Below are positions 22,150 to 34,178 of a stretch of 64,000 nucleotides of DNA, one piece after another (within the stretch, counting starts at the first letter, position 1; each line of letters starts with the position of its first letter). Position numbers and translations under genes: made by a program. The notes below the pieces were generated by a model that saw nothing but the letters and a program-made list of their open reading frames with translations, searched no databases and had not been told where the DNA came from. Origin of the DNA: Pyrus communis (Eukaryota; Streptophyta; Magnoliopsida; Rosales; Rosaceae); the NCBI RefSeq assembly GCF_963583255.1, contig NC_084804.1, positions 30,110,112-30,174,111 of the forward strand, given 5' to 3'.

Positions 22150-23180
22150 TCTTTTTATTCTCTGTTTTCTTTCTCATCTCCATTCTACACCATCGCCGTC
22201 CCCCATCATCGCTCCAATTTTCTCTACGCCGATCACTACCGCCACTCAACCCATCATCCAAAATCAATTGACACCAAAAACCCATTTCTGAAATTGAAAT
22301 AATTTATGGATACCCATCAATCGAAATCATCAAAAATTCAAAACCCATATCCTGAAATATTTCAAAAAGTTGTGAAAAGCTAGGAAAATATGTACTTGAA
22401 ATCAAAGCTTGAATTTTTTTTTTTTTTTTCCAAGGGAAACAAAAATGAACCATCATTCAATAGGAACATGCAGAGAGGAAGCTCGCGCTTGAAGGCATCG
22501 ATCTTCCTCATGGGATCTGGGTTTGGGGTGTTTGGGTTAGGGAAGACGAGAGGGGGAAGGTTAGGGGGATGGGTGGGAAGGGTTGCCCCGAGAGAGAGAA
22601 GAGAGAGAGAGGCGAGAGTGAGAGAGAGGAGAGAAAGATGAGAGAAAGAGGGTGGTGGAGGAATGGTTTTTGGGATTTTGGGGATGGGTCGAAAGGAGAG
22701 TGGCGGGGGAGGTCGAAGGGAGAGTGGCGAGGGAGGTTGAAGCGGCGGGGGAGGTCAAATAGAGAGTGGCGGTAGTGATCGGCGCAGAGAAGACGGGAGC
22801 AGGATAGGATCTGGGTTTAGGGTGTTTGGGTTTGGGGAAGACGAGAAGGGGAAGGTTGGTGGATGTGAGGGAAGGGTTGCCCAGAAAGAGAGAAGAGAGA
22901 GAGGCGAGAAAGAGAGGTGGATCCCACAATTTAATATAAAAAAATAATTTTATTTTTAATTTTTTAATATTTAATTATTAAAAATATATTTAATTATTTT
23001 TTAATCCAGTTGGACTAAGGAGTGGAGCCTATCTTAAGCCACGTCAGCATTTAACAGAAAAACTGACGGAGGTCTGACATTGACACAAATTCATAAGATG
23101 AGGTATGACATTGTCAATTTTAAAAGAGGTATGAAAGTGTTGTAACACCAATAGTTGAGATAGTTTTTTGTAATTTACCC
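22150..23180. mobile_element. Mutator-like element 2, left end truncated
   Basis: The right arm (22990-23180) is closely related to those of elements 1 and 3 (GCCACGTCAGCATTTAACAG; TTTTTTGTAATTTACCC). Inverted matches inside it, for example CGCCGATCACTACCGCCACT near 22230 against the complement near 22760, show a fold-back structure. The outer left terminus is missing and the hAT remnant lies directly to its left. The interior holds a direct duplication of about 100 bp (about 22515-22620 and 22805-22910). No captured gene is recognised. Confidence 0.55.
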
Positions 23181-23415
23181 TTCTTTTTAATATATGTTCT
23201 TGTATTGAAGAAAAAAAACGCATTTTGAGCATTCGCCCTGGGCACCAAATAACTCAGGATCGACCATGTGTGCAAGATAAAACCACCCAAAGACTATGGT
23301 GTTTGAGTAATATTAGAAAATATGAAAATAATAAAAGAATTGAATGATGATAATCAAAAAGAATCACAAACCAAATATATCATAATAATAAGTGTGTATA
23401 CAGTCAAAGTAAATA

Positions 23416-24438
23416 GAGTAAAGTACAAAAAACTACCTTAACTATTGGTGTCACGACACTTTCATACCATCTTTTAAAATTGACAATGTCATACCTCATC
23501 TTTAGAATTTGGTTCAATGTTATACCTTCCGCTACTTGACTGTTTACTTTTCAGTTAAATGCAGACGTGGCTTGATTCGGGGTCCACTTTCTATTAAAAA
23601 AATAATATTATTAAAAACTAAAAAAAAAGTATTAAAAAAAAATCCCTTTGTTCATCCCTCTCCCCCCCCCCCCCTCTCTCTCTCCATCTTCCCATCTTCA
23701 TCTTCTTCCCTGCTTAATCTTCAACCAAAAAAAAAAAAAAAAAAATTTGATAACCCCTCCAAACCATCCCCCCCCCCCCCCCCCCAAAAAAAACCCAACC
23801 CCCTGCAACCCAGAAAGAAGAAGGAGGAGGAAGAAGAAGAAGAAGAAGGAAAAAAAAAAATCCGAAGCGAACCCAGTCCGTCCCCTCCCCCCCCCCAAAA
23901 AAACCCAATCCCCTGCCAACCCCAAATCCACCACTCTCATCCATTCTCCACATCCTCTTCTGCACCCATCTTCCCGCCAACAGGATATGGTTTTATTTAT
24001 TTATTTTTTCTGGGTTGTAGGAGGGAGAAGAAGGGGGGGGGGAAGACAAATTGGAATTTTTTTTTTTTTTTTTGGGGGTTTGCAGGTGGGGGGAAGAAGA
24101 TGAAGATGAGGGAGAAGAGAGAGGAGGGGGGGGGAGGGGGAGGGACAAACTGAGGGTTGTTTTTATTTTTTTCCTTACTTTTCTTTATTATTTTAATATT
24201 TAAAAAATATTAAATAATTTTTTTTTAGTTTTTAATAATATTTTAATGATTTTTTAATAGAAAGTGGGTCCCGAATCAAGCCACGTCAGTATTTAATTGA
24301 AAAGTAAAACAGCCAAGTAACAGAAGGTATAATATTTGACCAAATTCTAAAAATGAGGTATGACATTGTCAATTTTAAAAGATGAGGTATGAAAGTGTCG
24401 TGACATCAATAGTTGAGGTAGTTTTTTGTACTTTACCC
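23416..24438. mobile_element. Mutator-like fold-back element 3, long TIRs and 9 bp target duplication
   Basis: The left end GAGTAAAGTACAAAAAACTA and the right end, inverted, GGGTAAAGTACAAAAAACTA begin terminal inverted repeats whose strong similarity runs for about 190 bp. A weaker, simple-sequence continuation (C/T-rich left, G/A-rich right) goes on for roughly 150 bp more. The flanks AAGTAAATA (23407-23415) and AAGTACATA (24439-24447) match in 8 of 9 positions, the length produced by Mutator-type transposases. No transposase is inside, so it is a non-autonomous element. Long C, A and G runs make the reading frames here meaningless. Confidence 0.8.
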
Positions 24439-24447
24439 AAGTACATA

Positions 24448-26400
24448 ATAGATATAGTAAGAAATACGGACAAACTTGGAGATTGAGGCTTGCATAAATA
24501 CAATGTCCTAAAGATAGAATTTCATAGGCGTTTGTCTTCCAGGATTCAACAATCTATAATCTGAAATTGAATCACTTCAATCTTCGAACTTTATATATTA
24601 TGCACTCTCAAGACACAACTCGGAATTTGACAAATGAAGAATGACATAAATAGAGTGGAGAAACCTTATTTCTTAAGAGTAAGATTTGACTCACTAATTC
24701 CCTTTTTAGTTATTTTTCTATGACCCGATTGCTTGAGTTTATATAAAACCCAATGCACCTTCTCAGAACTTATGTTTCTATTAGTCTTAAAACATATGAC
24801 ATCTGGCACCTATTTAAAACAACCAAATAGTTTTCAATAATTGACATCTAAAAACAACTTTTCATTCAATATTAAAAATTATAATATTATATAATAATAT
24901 AATTTCCAACATATGGAACAAAGAAATTATTTGGAGGAAATACAATTTGCATAAGATGCAGGTTTTTGTTCGATAGCCAAAAGAATCTCTTGACGTCTAC
25001 CGTGCGATCCACATGTTGAAGGCATAAGAAGGCTCTTGCAACTACAAAGGGGATTGAATTGATTTAACAGTGTAGGTGGAGCAATGGTGATTTCAGTTTG
25101 TAAATAGAACACGTAACAAAATGACTCATCCATTAGCATCTAGGTTTTCTAATTCGTGTTATTTGTGTCAATTGTTCCTGTCAATAAAAATAGTCGAGAA
25201 TTCTAAATAAAAAGAAAAAGAATTAAACAAGTTTGTTGTCACAAAATCACTATTAAAATGTGTTATGCTATTCATGTTAACAGGTTCTATCAAATGCATG
25301 TTCATATAAAAAAAAACCCTTTGGTTTGGGTGTAATTTCAACCTTATACCACATATTTAAAACATTTCAATCTCATACATTTAGTTATTATTTAATTTCA
25401 ATATCGTACAATCGTTAATTGTTTTAAAATACTTTTCTTATACATTTAATTGTTTTATTTACACAAAAATACCCTTACACATTATGGTTCTATTTTCACG
25501 TCTATTGCAATTATTATTATTATTTTTTTTTTTCTAGAACTTTTTTGTCCAATACAGTTTTCTGTTCAGTTATGGTTTTTACCAGTTTGTCCTCATTTTT
25601 TTTTTTTCAATGTTTGATTGTGAAGGAATCAAAGGGCGATTTAGAAAGCTTAACCATTTTGGAGTGCTGCTTTATATATGTAGATGATACTTCAAATTGC
25701 TTTTTGTTTTATTTTTTATTTTTTTATTATTTATTTTTAATACAGTGGTTAAAGAAATTATCAATCATAGATTTACCATGGATTTTGTTAGTAAATCTTA
25801 ATCATAAATCAAAATTTTCGTTTGTTTTCTATTAAAAAGTTGAATATTCTGTTTATATGCAATGATGTAATTATCAATTATAAACAACATGACGATTTCT
25901 TATATGCACCCAAAAACTACTATTTAATAAAATGAAAATTAAACTCGAACATTATCCAACAATAATGAAAATAATAAAATTACATGACATCCCAACAAGT
26001 CAAATGAAAGCATATACATAAATTAGCCTGATAATAATTCTCTTCACTTTAAAAATTAAAGAAAACTAATGAAAATAACTTAAAAACTTTGAATTTTAAC
26101 GATAAGGACAAAATAAAGGGTAAAGTGAATTGTATCATGATTGACTTTTTAGTGTAAAAATGTGGCTTTTCATTAAAGTGAATAATACCAGAAGCTTTTC
26201 GTTAAAGTTCTCTAAAAATTATAGAGAAATCGATCCCGAAAACTAACTCAATAAAAGACAAAAAAACAGTGTCAAAATTGTAGGGTTGTTTTGTTCCTTC
26301 CAAGTTTCCGAGAGATTTTTCAGTGTGACCGATACACATGGTACGTCATGTGTCACTTTACAAATAGTGGAATATGTGTGTTAAAAAATTAATAACTCAA
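24448..26400. other. Intergenic, AT-rich, no gene recognised
   Basis: No convincing coding sequence. A minus-strand frame around 24927-25139 has no recognised motif. The stretches 25311-25500 and 26110-26220 resemble pieces of common plant repeats of the 'we lose frame in A/T runs' kind, but no ends could be fixed. Confidence 0.4.
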
Positions 26401-26479
26401 AAAAATAAAATTTCTCACTGCTTCTATTAAAACACATTGTGTAATATTTGTATTACCGTCACAATTAAAAATTTCCCCA

Positions 26480-26941
26480 AGTTTCCAACACAACCACGTG
26501 CTAAAATACACAAAAGAAAACACCATAAATACGAACCCCACCCGATGACCAAATCATTACTTCATCATATTCCCCCGCCATTTCACTCCTCAACTACCGC
26601 CGGCAATTCCGTCTTTAACGCTCCTCCATCCCGCCACGTGTCATCCCTCCCACTGGGTCCCACCTCCCTCCGAAGTTCACCAAAGTCCAACTATAAGCAC
26701 AAAGCAAACCCCTCTCTCTCCTCTCTCCTTCCCTCTCTTCGCCGTCGCTCACCGGCAATTTAAATTATTTATTAATTTAAATTTAGAGAAAAAAATAATA
26801 ATCTTTCGAGAATTTCCGAGAGTCCGTTACGGAGAAGACGTTCCAGCTGCAGATCGGCTTACAGGAGCTTTTCTCTGACTGAACGAGCATTGCTGACCGT
26901 CTGATCTTCCTCCTGATTTCCGGCGATTCGAACCCAAAAAG
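26480..26941 (+). promoter_or_regulatory. SFH-A promoter and first leader exon, two CACGTG G-boxes
   Basis: Two G-box cores CACGTG lie at 26495-26500 and 26635-26640, the second as CCACGTGTC, the form bound by plant bZIP (ABRE-type) and bHLH factors. A possible TATA-like CTATAAGCAC is near 26691, followed by a C/T-rich leader. The untranslated exon ends CCCAAAAAG at 26941. A 99 bp intron (26942-27040, GT/AG) separates it from the exon with the start codon. Confidence 0.5.
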
Positions 26942-27080
26942 GTAAAGCATTACTTACGTTTCGCACCTCAATTTTCTCGTTAAGTGCTCCGAAATTCGCG
27001 GTTTCTGGAATTTTTGACGGAAATGCGAGGTTTTTCGCAGGGTGCATTGCGTGGATGCGCGTAAGTGATCAGAGACGAGA

Positions 27081-30000
27081 ATGTCGGGCCCGCTGGATCG
27101 GTTCGCCAGGCCTTGTGAGTCCATCTCTCTGTCTCTAGTTCTTTCTCTCTCTAGATTTTTGTCGGTGCGGCTGTGTGCTTGTTGCTGTTGAATCTGGAGG
27201 GCTTTGTGTTTGGTCTTGAGGGGACTGTGGTTTTGGATGGGTTTAATTACTTGGCTGAATTTAGGGTTTCTGTTTGGTTGCTGAGAAAATTCATCAGAAA
27301 TGAAACGGAAATCTGAGGAAAGTTTAAATTTTGACTTCCCACGCCGCCCCCCCCCCCCCCCTGTTTTTAGTAAATGGGTCGTCTTTTCTCAGGTCAAGAC
27401 ATCAAATTTTACCAATTTGTTGTATTATATTTGTTAATGTTTTAGAAAGTTTGAATTTTGACTTTCTTTTTCCTCTCATGCTTGTGTTTTTAGTAAATGG
27501 ATCGTCTTTTCTCGGTCAAAACATCAAATTTTACGAATTTGTTGTTTTATATTTGTTAATGTTTTCACAAACCCTATTCTTATTCTTGTTCTCAAATGCG
27601 GGTTTGTGAATTCGGTTAACGCCGGCGAGTTTTTAATGTCAATCCCGTTGTTGTTGTGGTGCTGCAGGTTTTGAAGGGTTTTATGGTAGTGATGAGAGGA
27701 GGGAGAGGAAGTCTGATTTTGAGAATTCAGAGGATGAGCGGAGGACTAGAATTGGGACTCTGAAGAAGAAGGCGCTAAATGCATCTACCAAATTTAAACA
27801 TTCTCTCAAGAAAAAGGGTGGTAGGAGAAAGAGTGATGGCCGAGTCAGCTCTGTTTCCATTGAAGACGTTCGTGATATTGAAGAGCTGCAGGCTGTTGAT
27901 GCATTTCGACAAGCACTGATTTTGGATGAATTGCTCCCAGAAAAGCATGACGATTATCATATGATGTTGAGGTGCTCACTAGTTCACCTTGCACAACTGC
28001 ATATAATCATGCATACAAATACCTCTGGAAGTTCATAATTAGATAGTATATTAATTTTTTTCGTAGAAAACTGTGCCTTCGAGTGATATACTCATTTTTT
28101 GTTAAAATTATTTGGTAAGATAATAAAATAAACTAGTAATTTCTTGAAATATGGTTGAATAGTTCCTGTGAGATGGGTAATATTGATGAATTTCTGGTAA
28201 TATTGATTAATACGGTTTCTCATATTTAGACATTAACCTTTAGACGTTACCTTCAGGTTTTTGAAAGCAAGGAAGTTTGATCTTGAAAAAGCCAAGCATA
28301 TGTGGGCTGATATGCTTCAATGGAGGAAGGACTATAGTGCTGACACTATCATGGAGGTAACTACGGCTGCTAAAATTTGTTTGATCATGCATACTTTTCA
28401 TTTCTCATTCTATCTACCATGTTGATGTTTCTATCAGGATTTTGAGTTCAAAGAGTTGAATGAAGTTCTAAAGCACTACCCTCATGGGCATCATGGTGTG
28501 GATAAGGAGGGAAGGCCCGTTTACATTGAAAGATTGGGTAAAGTAGATCCCAATAAAGTAATGCAGGTTACGACTATGGATCGGTATGTGAAATACCATG
28601 TTCAGGAGTTCGAGAAAAACTTTGCAATAAAGTTTCCAGCTTGCACCATTGCTGCAAAGAGGCACATAGATTCAAGCACTACAATTTTAGATGTCCAAGG
28701 CGTGGTATGTTACCTCTTATCTGTAATCAACCATTTCTGTATTTACTTTTCATATTAAGTACAACCATAATATCTAATTATTGTGGATTCGTTTGTTTAA
28801 ATTGTTTCAAAGGGCTTCAAGAATTTTACGAAGTCTGCACGAGATTTAATTACACGGTTGCAGAACATTGATAATAACAATTACCCTGAGGTATGCAATC
28901 ACATTTGTTTAGAACTTTGTCTTAGCTACTTTTTATATGGATTGGAAATTCAACATTAACACCTCATTTGGACCTTTGATTTGTTCACAACTGGTGCAGA
29001 CCCTGTGTCAAATGTTTATCATTAATGCTGGTCCCGGATTTAGGCTGCTGTGGAACACTGTAAAGACTTTTCTCGATCCTAGAACAACATCAAAGATTCA
29101 TGTATGTAGAAATTACTTTTTTTCATGTATCAGAACTATTAAGGTTGGGGGGGTTCATTGGAAATCTGTCACGAATTTAGTCATTTACCATCCTTCTTTG
29201 ATTGTATACAACATTTCAGGTTCTTGGAAACAAATATCAGAACAAATTGCTTGAGGTAATCGATGCCAGGTGAGCAGGCGGCAGCGTATCTGTCATCCGT
29301 AATGCTATATTTGTTCTATCTCAACACACATAGAAGTTCATTGTGATGTACTTGTTCCAACTATGATGTGAATCAAGATTGTTGATCATGCTGAATCATA
29401 GCTGAATGTGTGGTTGTCAATGATAGTCTGGCAATACAACATTGCAACCTCTCTGTAAATATAGACACTCAAAGACAGATATATATTATATATAATATAT
29501 GTATGTATATCTATTTTTCTTAGTATTATTTTCTATAATGATTTTTATCTTTCCTATGTTAAATTTATAATTGCACTTAGCTTAATACTTACAAAGATTT
29601 CTTCCAAGTATGCAGTGAGTTGCCAGATTTTCTGGGTGGTAACTGTACCTGTGCAGGATTTTTATCTTTCCTATGTTAAATTTATAATTGCACTTAGCTT
29701 AATACTTACAAAGATTTCTTCCAAGTATGCAGTGAGTTGCCAGATTTTCTGGGTGGTAACTGTACCTGTGCAGATCAGGGAGGTTGCCTTCGATCTGATA
29801 AGGGGCCATGGAAAAACCCTGAGATATTGAAGGTTATATCTTGTTCTCTAGATTTCCTTTCTGCTGCATATTCTTTTTAGTTTTACAAGATTTTGGTGCA
29901 GTTTATATTTGTTTGTTACTGAATCGAGCTTGCTTATGCTGTGTGTTACAGATGGTTCTAAATGGTGAAGCACGACGTGCAAGGCAAGTTGTTAAAGTCC

Positions 30001-33000
30001 TAAACAGTGAAGGGAAGGTTCTTGCTTATGCTAAGCCACAATATCCAATGGTAAAACTTACATAGTTTTCACTACTGCAGAATAAAAAGTGAGATTTTTG
30101 CATTAGTTTTTACATTTTATGGGGGGTTTTGTATTGAAGCAGGTAAAGGGAAGTGATACATCCACTGCTGAGTCAGGATCTGAAGCAGAAGATATTGCGC
30201 CCCCAAAAGCTTTGAAGAATTATTCACATCTTCAATTGACTCCTGTTCGCGAAGAGGTAGGTTTAACCTTTTTATATGTAACTATTGTGATGAATTGATT
30301 CATCATTGGAGCCTTAGAAGTTATATTGACCAATAGAGAAAAAGGAACTTATTTTGCACAGTTAATTGATATATCTCTTTGAGAGTTGTTGGAAGTTAGG
30401 GGAGCATTCTTGTTTGCTTTGTTTGATAGAACAATCTTCTAGACAGGATAGAAGTAGAAATTGAGCATTGACCTTTTTATGTTTAATTTGATATGGAAGT
30501 CTTACTACAGTAGGTTGGTTGATAAGTCATTTCTTCCCTCTTCTTAGCTCTTCTGCCATATCTTAAAAGTAAAAATAACTTCCTAGAGTAAATCATTGCG
30601 TGGGTTTTTCTCATGTAGCATAATACTTGTAATACAATTTAAAGGTGAAAATCTAACATTTAGTGTGAAATTCGTCTGTGCGTAGGTTGGTTAATAGGTC
30701 ATTTCTTCCCTCTTCTTAGCTCTTCTGCCATATCTTAAAAGTAAAAATAACTTCCTAGAGTAAATCATTGTGTGGGTTTTTCGCATGATAGCGTAATAAT
30801 TGTAATACAATTTAAAGGTGAAACTCTAACGTTTAGTGTGAAATTCGTATGTGCGTATTTTTTTGGTAATGGCTAGTGCAGTGAACATTGACTTTGATTG
30901 TGTTGGCTTGAATTGGTTAGGAAGTTAAGGGCTATTGGATCCCCAAGAGTAATTAAGATGCGTAATATTATGTAATAAACAAGAATAGGTTGGAAAAGTT
31001 TTACTCTCTATTGATGGTTGCATTCATTTGTGGTCAATCATGTATTCTTTAATGTGCTATAATAAAATATGCAGGTTAAGGCCGTTGGCAAGGCAAACAG
31101 TGCAGGTAATTTCTCTGGTTATGATGAATATGTTCCTATGGTTGACAAAGCTGTTGATGCTAATTGGAAAAAGCAAGTGGTTCTCCAGAGAACTCATTCT
31201 TCCAAAGGTCAGCAAGTCTAATGTCGACTTTCCTGCCAAGATATAACATTTTTTAATTATCATATTGTTATAGGAACGACTTAAACTAGTCCAATATAAT
31301 AAGACTTCACAGCCTCATAATAGTTGAAATTTCATTACTTTGAGTGATTTACTTTTATACTGAAGTCAGTGTATCTTGTGCCAAATTTTGGAAACAGAGG
31401 TATCATGACATTGACATGGACAAATGTTTAATCTTTACAAAATGAAAATGGACATGGATATTTGTGGAATACACCAAAAATATACATAAATCTCTATATA
31501 TATTTACAGGCGTTACCTTCTTCAGGAAAGAGGGCAGTTCTTAAAATTTTTTTCATTATGTAACAGTTAATGTCACAACAAATCAGACGTCAAGGCTATA
31601 TTTGGGTAAGGGCTTTGAAGTCCCAAGGGGTTGAGGCAAAGTTTGTAAGCAATGAATTATAAAATGTTAGATAGGAGGGATTATAAATGCACCACTTGAG
31701 CATTGCAAAGCCATGTGAGAGGGATTTGCAAATGACTACTTGGAAGGTGTCATTTACAAATCCCTTTTTACGTTCCGTTGTAATGATTATGTGGTGCATT
31801 TCTAAATCCCTCCTATCTAATGCTTTGTAGTATATTTCTTCCTCCCTTGGTCTAAATCCTTTGAGACAAGACCCTTACCCAAACATAGCCCAAAAGTATT
31901 AGAAATCACTCTTCAAAATGCTGTATCTTAACTCTTGACTACCAAAAATTCGTTTTTCTGTAACCAGTAGTGGAGATATTCATTTTTGTCAAAATTACCT
32001 ATTAATCAGTGTGCAAGCTGAGCTACCTGCCGGGAAACAATTATCTTTGTCCCTCAACAATATATTATTTATTCTTAGTTCATTGAAAGATTATAGATCT
32101 TTCAAGCTACGAAGGATAATGTTTACTCAGCATATTATTGTCTTGAACTTGGGGCGTACGACTCCTATTTTTCCTTTACCTGCTGTCAAGTCCAAATGGT
32201 ATAGTATATGGTACTGAACTTAAATAGTAGCAAACAGTCGCGTTGTAATGCTAGATAACCATATTTGATTGAGCTGTTATTAACTTGTTTTTCTTTTAAT
32301 TGTTTTGGTACTTTACATTATATAAATTAACAGTGTCAAAATCTTTTTCATTCAGGGACACTTCCAGTACTTGACTCCCCTAAGAATCCAGATGGAATCC
32401 AAGGTCGGATTTTGGTTGCACTTATGGCCTTCTTCCTGACTTGTCTCACTCTCTTCCGCTCAGTGGCTTCCCAAGTAACTAGGAAGCTTCCTGATGCATT
32501 GGTTAATCACAATCAAAATATTCCGGAAAGCACTTTTGATGAAGCAAACAAGGAAGAGGGTCGTCCTTCTTCACCAACAACATCAATTACTGGGACTGAT
32601 CTTCTACCCTCTGTACTGAAAAAGCTGGTGGAGCTTGAGGAGAAGGTTGACATGCTCCAAGCTAAGCCATCTGAGATGCCTTATGATAAAGCGGAATTGC
32701 TGAATGCTGCTGTTTGCCGGGTAGATGCCTTGGAAGCAGAGTTAATTGCCACTAAAAAGGTATAGAAGCTTTATTTGATTCTTGGGTAAAATGGGTGCCT
32801 TCTACCTGAAATCATATTACTGCCTTCAAAAATGTTCAACTTCTGGCTTACTTTGCATTTTATTCTTTCCAGGAAAGACTGCAACTTTGTTATTCTTTGT
32901 GTTAGCTAGACCGTAATTATCAAGTAAAAAAAGTAAATAATTATAAAAGTAGCTTCACTATGGTCTATAGCCTATCTATTTATGATGGAATGGCACACCT

Positions 33001-33539
33001 GTGCATGATCCCGGTGGCAACAATCTTTAAAAGAGTTAATCTAAGCAATGTGAATTATAAAAGGAAAGACATCAGACCTAAAGGATGGCTGCAATCCCAA
33101 TTCAATTGGCATTGTACTCAACTTGTATTTTATTTTTCTTTAAGTGTTTTAAGTTTGCATCTCTCTCGACGACATAGTTTTAGTGATTACTTGCATGTGT
33201 TTTGCATCTCATTGTGCATGTAGCGGTATACATGTTAAGGTGCCGATGACAGCATGAGTGCTTCTTGGTTGTCACTGGGCTTAGTTTCGGTATTTCAGAA
33301 TGATGCATGCATTGACTGTTTCTTATGGATCAGGCTCTGCACGAGGCTTTGATGAGGCAAGAAGAGCTTCTGGCTTATATTGACAGGCAAGAAGACGCCA
33401 AGCTCCGGGTACGTTAACCATTCAGTCCGTCTAGGGAGATGTGTATTCGTCTTTTTCGTTTCCATGGTTCTATGGTTCATGAGTTTTAAGACATTTTCTT
33501 GTTCCCTGTCATCAGAAAAAGAAGTTTTTTTGCTGGTAG
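27081..33539 (+). CDS. SFH: SFH-A: SEC14-like phosphatidylinositol/phosphatidylcholine transfer protein, 14 coding exons
   Basis: Exons: 27081-27114, 27668-27971, 28257-28356, 28438-28704, 28813-28890, 29000-29101, 29220-29269, 29733-29832, 29952-30050, 30143-30256, 31075-31207, 32356-32759, 33334-33408, 33516-33539. They sum to 1884 nt (627 aa), all with GT/AG borders. The start is [15 protein letters not shown], a usual SFH N-terminus. Residues about 85-145 are the CRAL-TRIO N part ([20 protein letters not shown]). About 150-330 form the Sec14 lipid-binding domain ([45 protein letters not shown]). A hydrophobic segment follows (about 479-495, [16 protein letters not shown]). The C-terminus is a coiled coil and a lysine-rich tail KKKFFCW. 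Known plant members exchange PI and PC at membranes and organise phosphoinositide signalling in polarised growth. Exon 8 uses the second of two tandemly duplicated acceptors (29540-29773); use of the first would hit a stop. Fusing exons 11 and 12 gives the single exon of SFH-B. Confidence 0.92.
29540..29773 (+). repeat. Perfect 117 bp tandem duplication across the exon 8 acceptor of SFH-A
   Basis: Positions 29540-29656 and 29657-29773 are identical by eye. Each copy contains the end of intron 7 (AAGTATGCAG) and the first 41 bases of exon 8 (from TGAGTTGCCAG). The length is a multiple of three, but intron sequence in the second copy carries a TAA in the frame entered from the first acceptor. 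SFH-B and SFH-C have a single copy. Confidence 0.9.
30511..30857 (+). repeat. 172 bp direct tandem duplication in intron 10 of SFH-A
   Basis: TAGGTTGGTT at 30511 recurs at 30683, and the sequence then matches for about 172 bp (TTCTTCCCTCTTCTTAGCTC and onward) with roughly ten differences, so it is older than the exon 8 duplication. Confidence 0.85.
31594..31890. mobile_element. Fold-back MITE in intron 11 of SFH-A
   Basis: The left end GGCTATATTTGGGTAAGGGC is matched, inverted, by GGCTATGTTTGGGTAAGGGT at the right end, and imperfect inverted repeats of about 105 bp follow (TTAGATAGGAGGGATT in both arms). Flanking CAA trinucleotides (31591-31593, 31891-31893) may be a 3 bp target duplication. 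There is no coding sequence. Confidence 0.8.
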
Positions 33540-34178
33540 AGGTGGTGGTTGCTGTTGAAGAGAGACTACCGAAGAAAGGGATTTGCTACGCTGTTTCTCA
33601 AACACGTAAGATCCCTACATGAGTGTTTGACTAGACAATACCGACCTTTGATCTCATAGACAACTATATCATCTGAAATGATGCCCATTCTGTCTACTGA
33701 GAACGATACGGAACTGACTGTCGAGTTTTATTTTCTTGAACGAAGGTTGTGTAGTTTGAATTGCTTAATCCTATACCCTTTTTTAAATGTTGAAAGAGCA
33801 ACTAACCAGAGATTTTATTATAATTATGGCTTATGTGGTGCATTTTATCAACTATAAATTAGATATATAAGGCGTATGACCGAACAATTCTTACTTATCA
33901 TCGGTTTTATCTAAATTTTCTCTCATTACATACTAGGTCACGCGATTAGAGAGAGAGATTACCAATTTACTCAAAGTATACACAAACTTTAAAAGAAAGG
34001 CACACTGCGCAATAATGTACAAAAGCTTTTTAAGTTACAGTACCAAACTAGCAAACATAGAACCGAATGCATTCCACAGCGCATCCTGGGGGGCCTTACA
34101 ATCGAACCATCGCCACCACCAACCGCTATCCCTGAACATTACCGAGCATCGAATCCAATACCCGGAGCTATCACCACC
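33540..34178. other. Convergent 3' region between SFH-A and SFH-B
   Basis: The 3' ends of both genes face each other across about 640 bp, which must hold both 3' untranslated regions. AT-rich stretches near 33770-33850 could serve as polyadenylation regions. No other gene is seen. Transcript read-through would create overlapping antisense ends. Confidence 0.5.

Noticed and set aside
22390..22929. Arg/Glu- and Ser/Pro-rich frames on both strands
   Set aside because: Low-complexity GAGAGA-type sequence in the arm of Mutator-like element 2.
23509..24153. 214-codon and overlapping frames rich in Pro, Lys and Gly
   Set aside because: Translated homopolymer and purine/pyrimidine tracts inside Mutator-like element 3; no domain.
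26437..26763. 108-codon frame before SFH-A
   Set aside because: It overlaps the promoter and C/T-rich leader and has no known motif; more likely non-coding.
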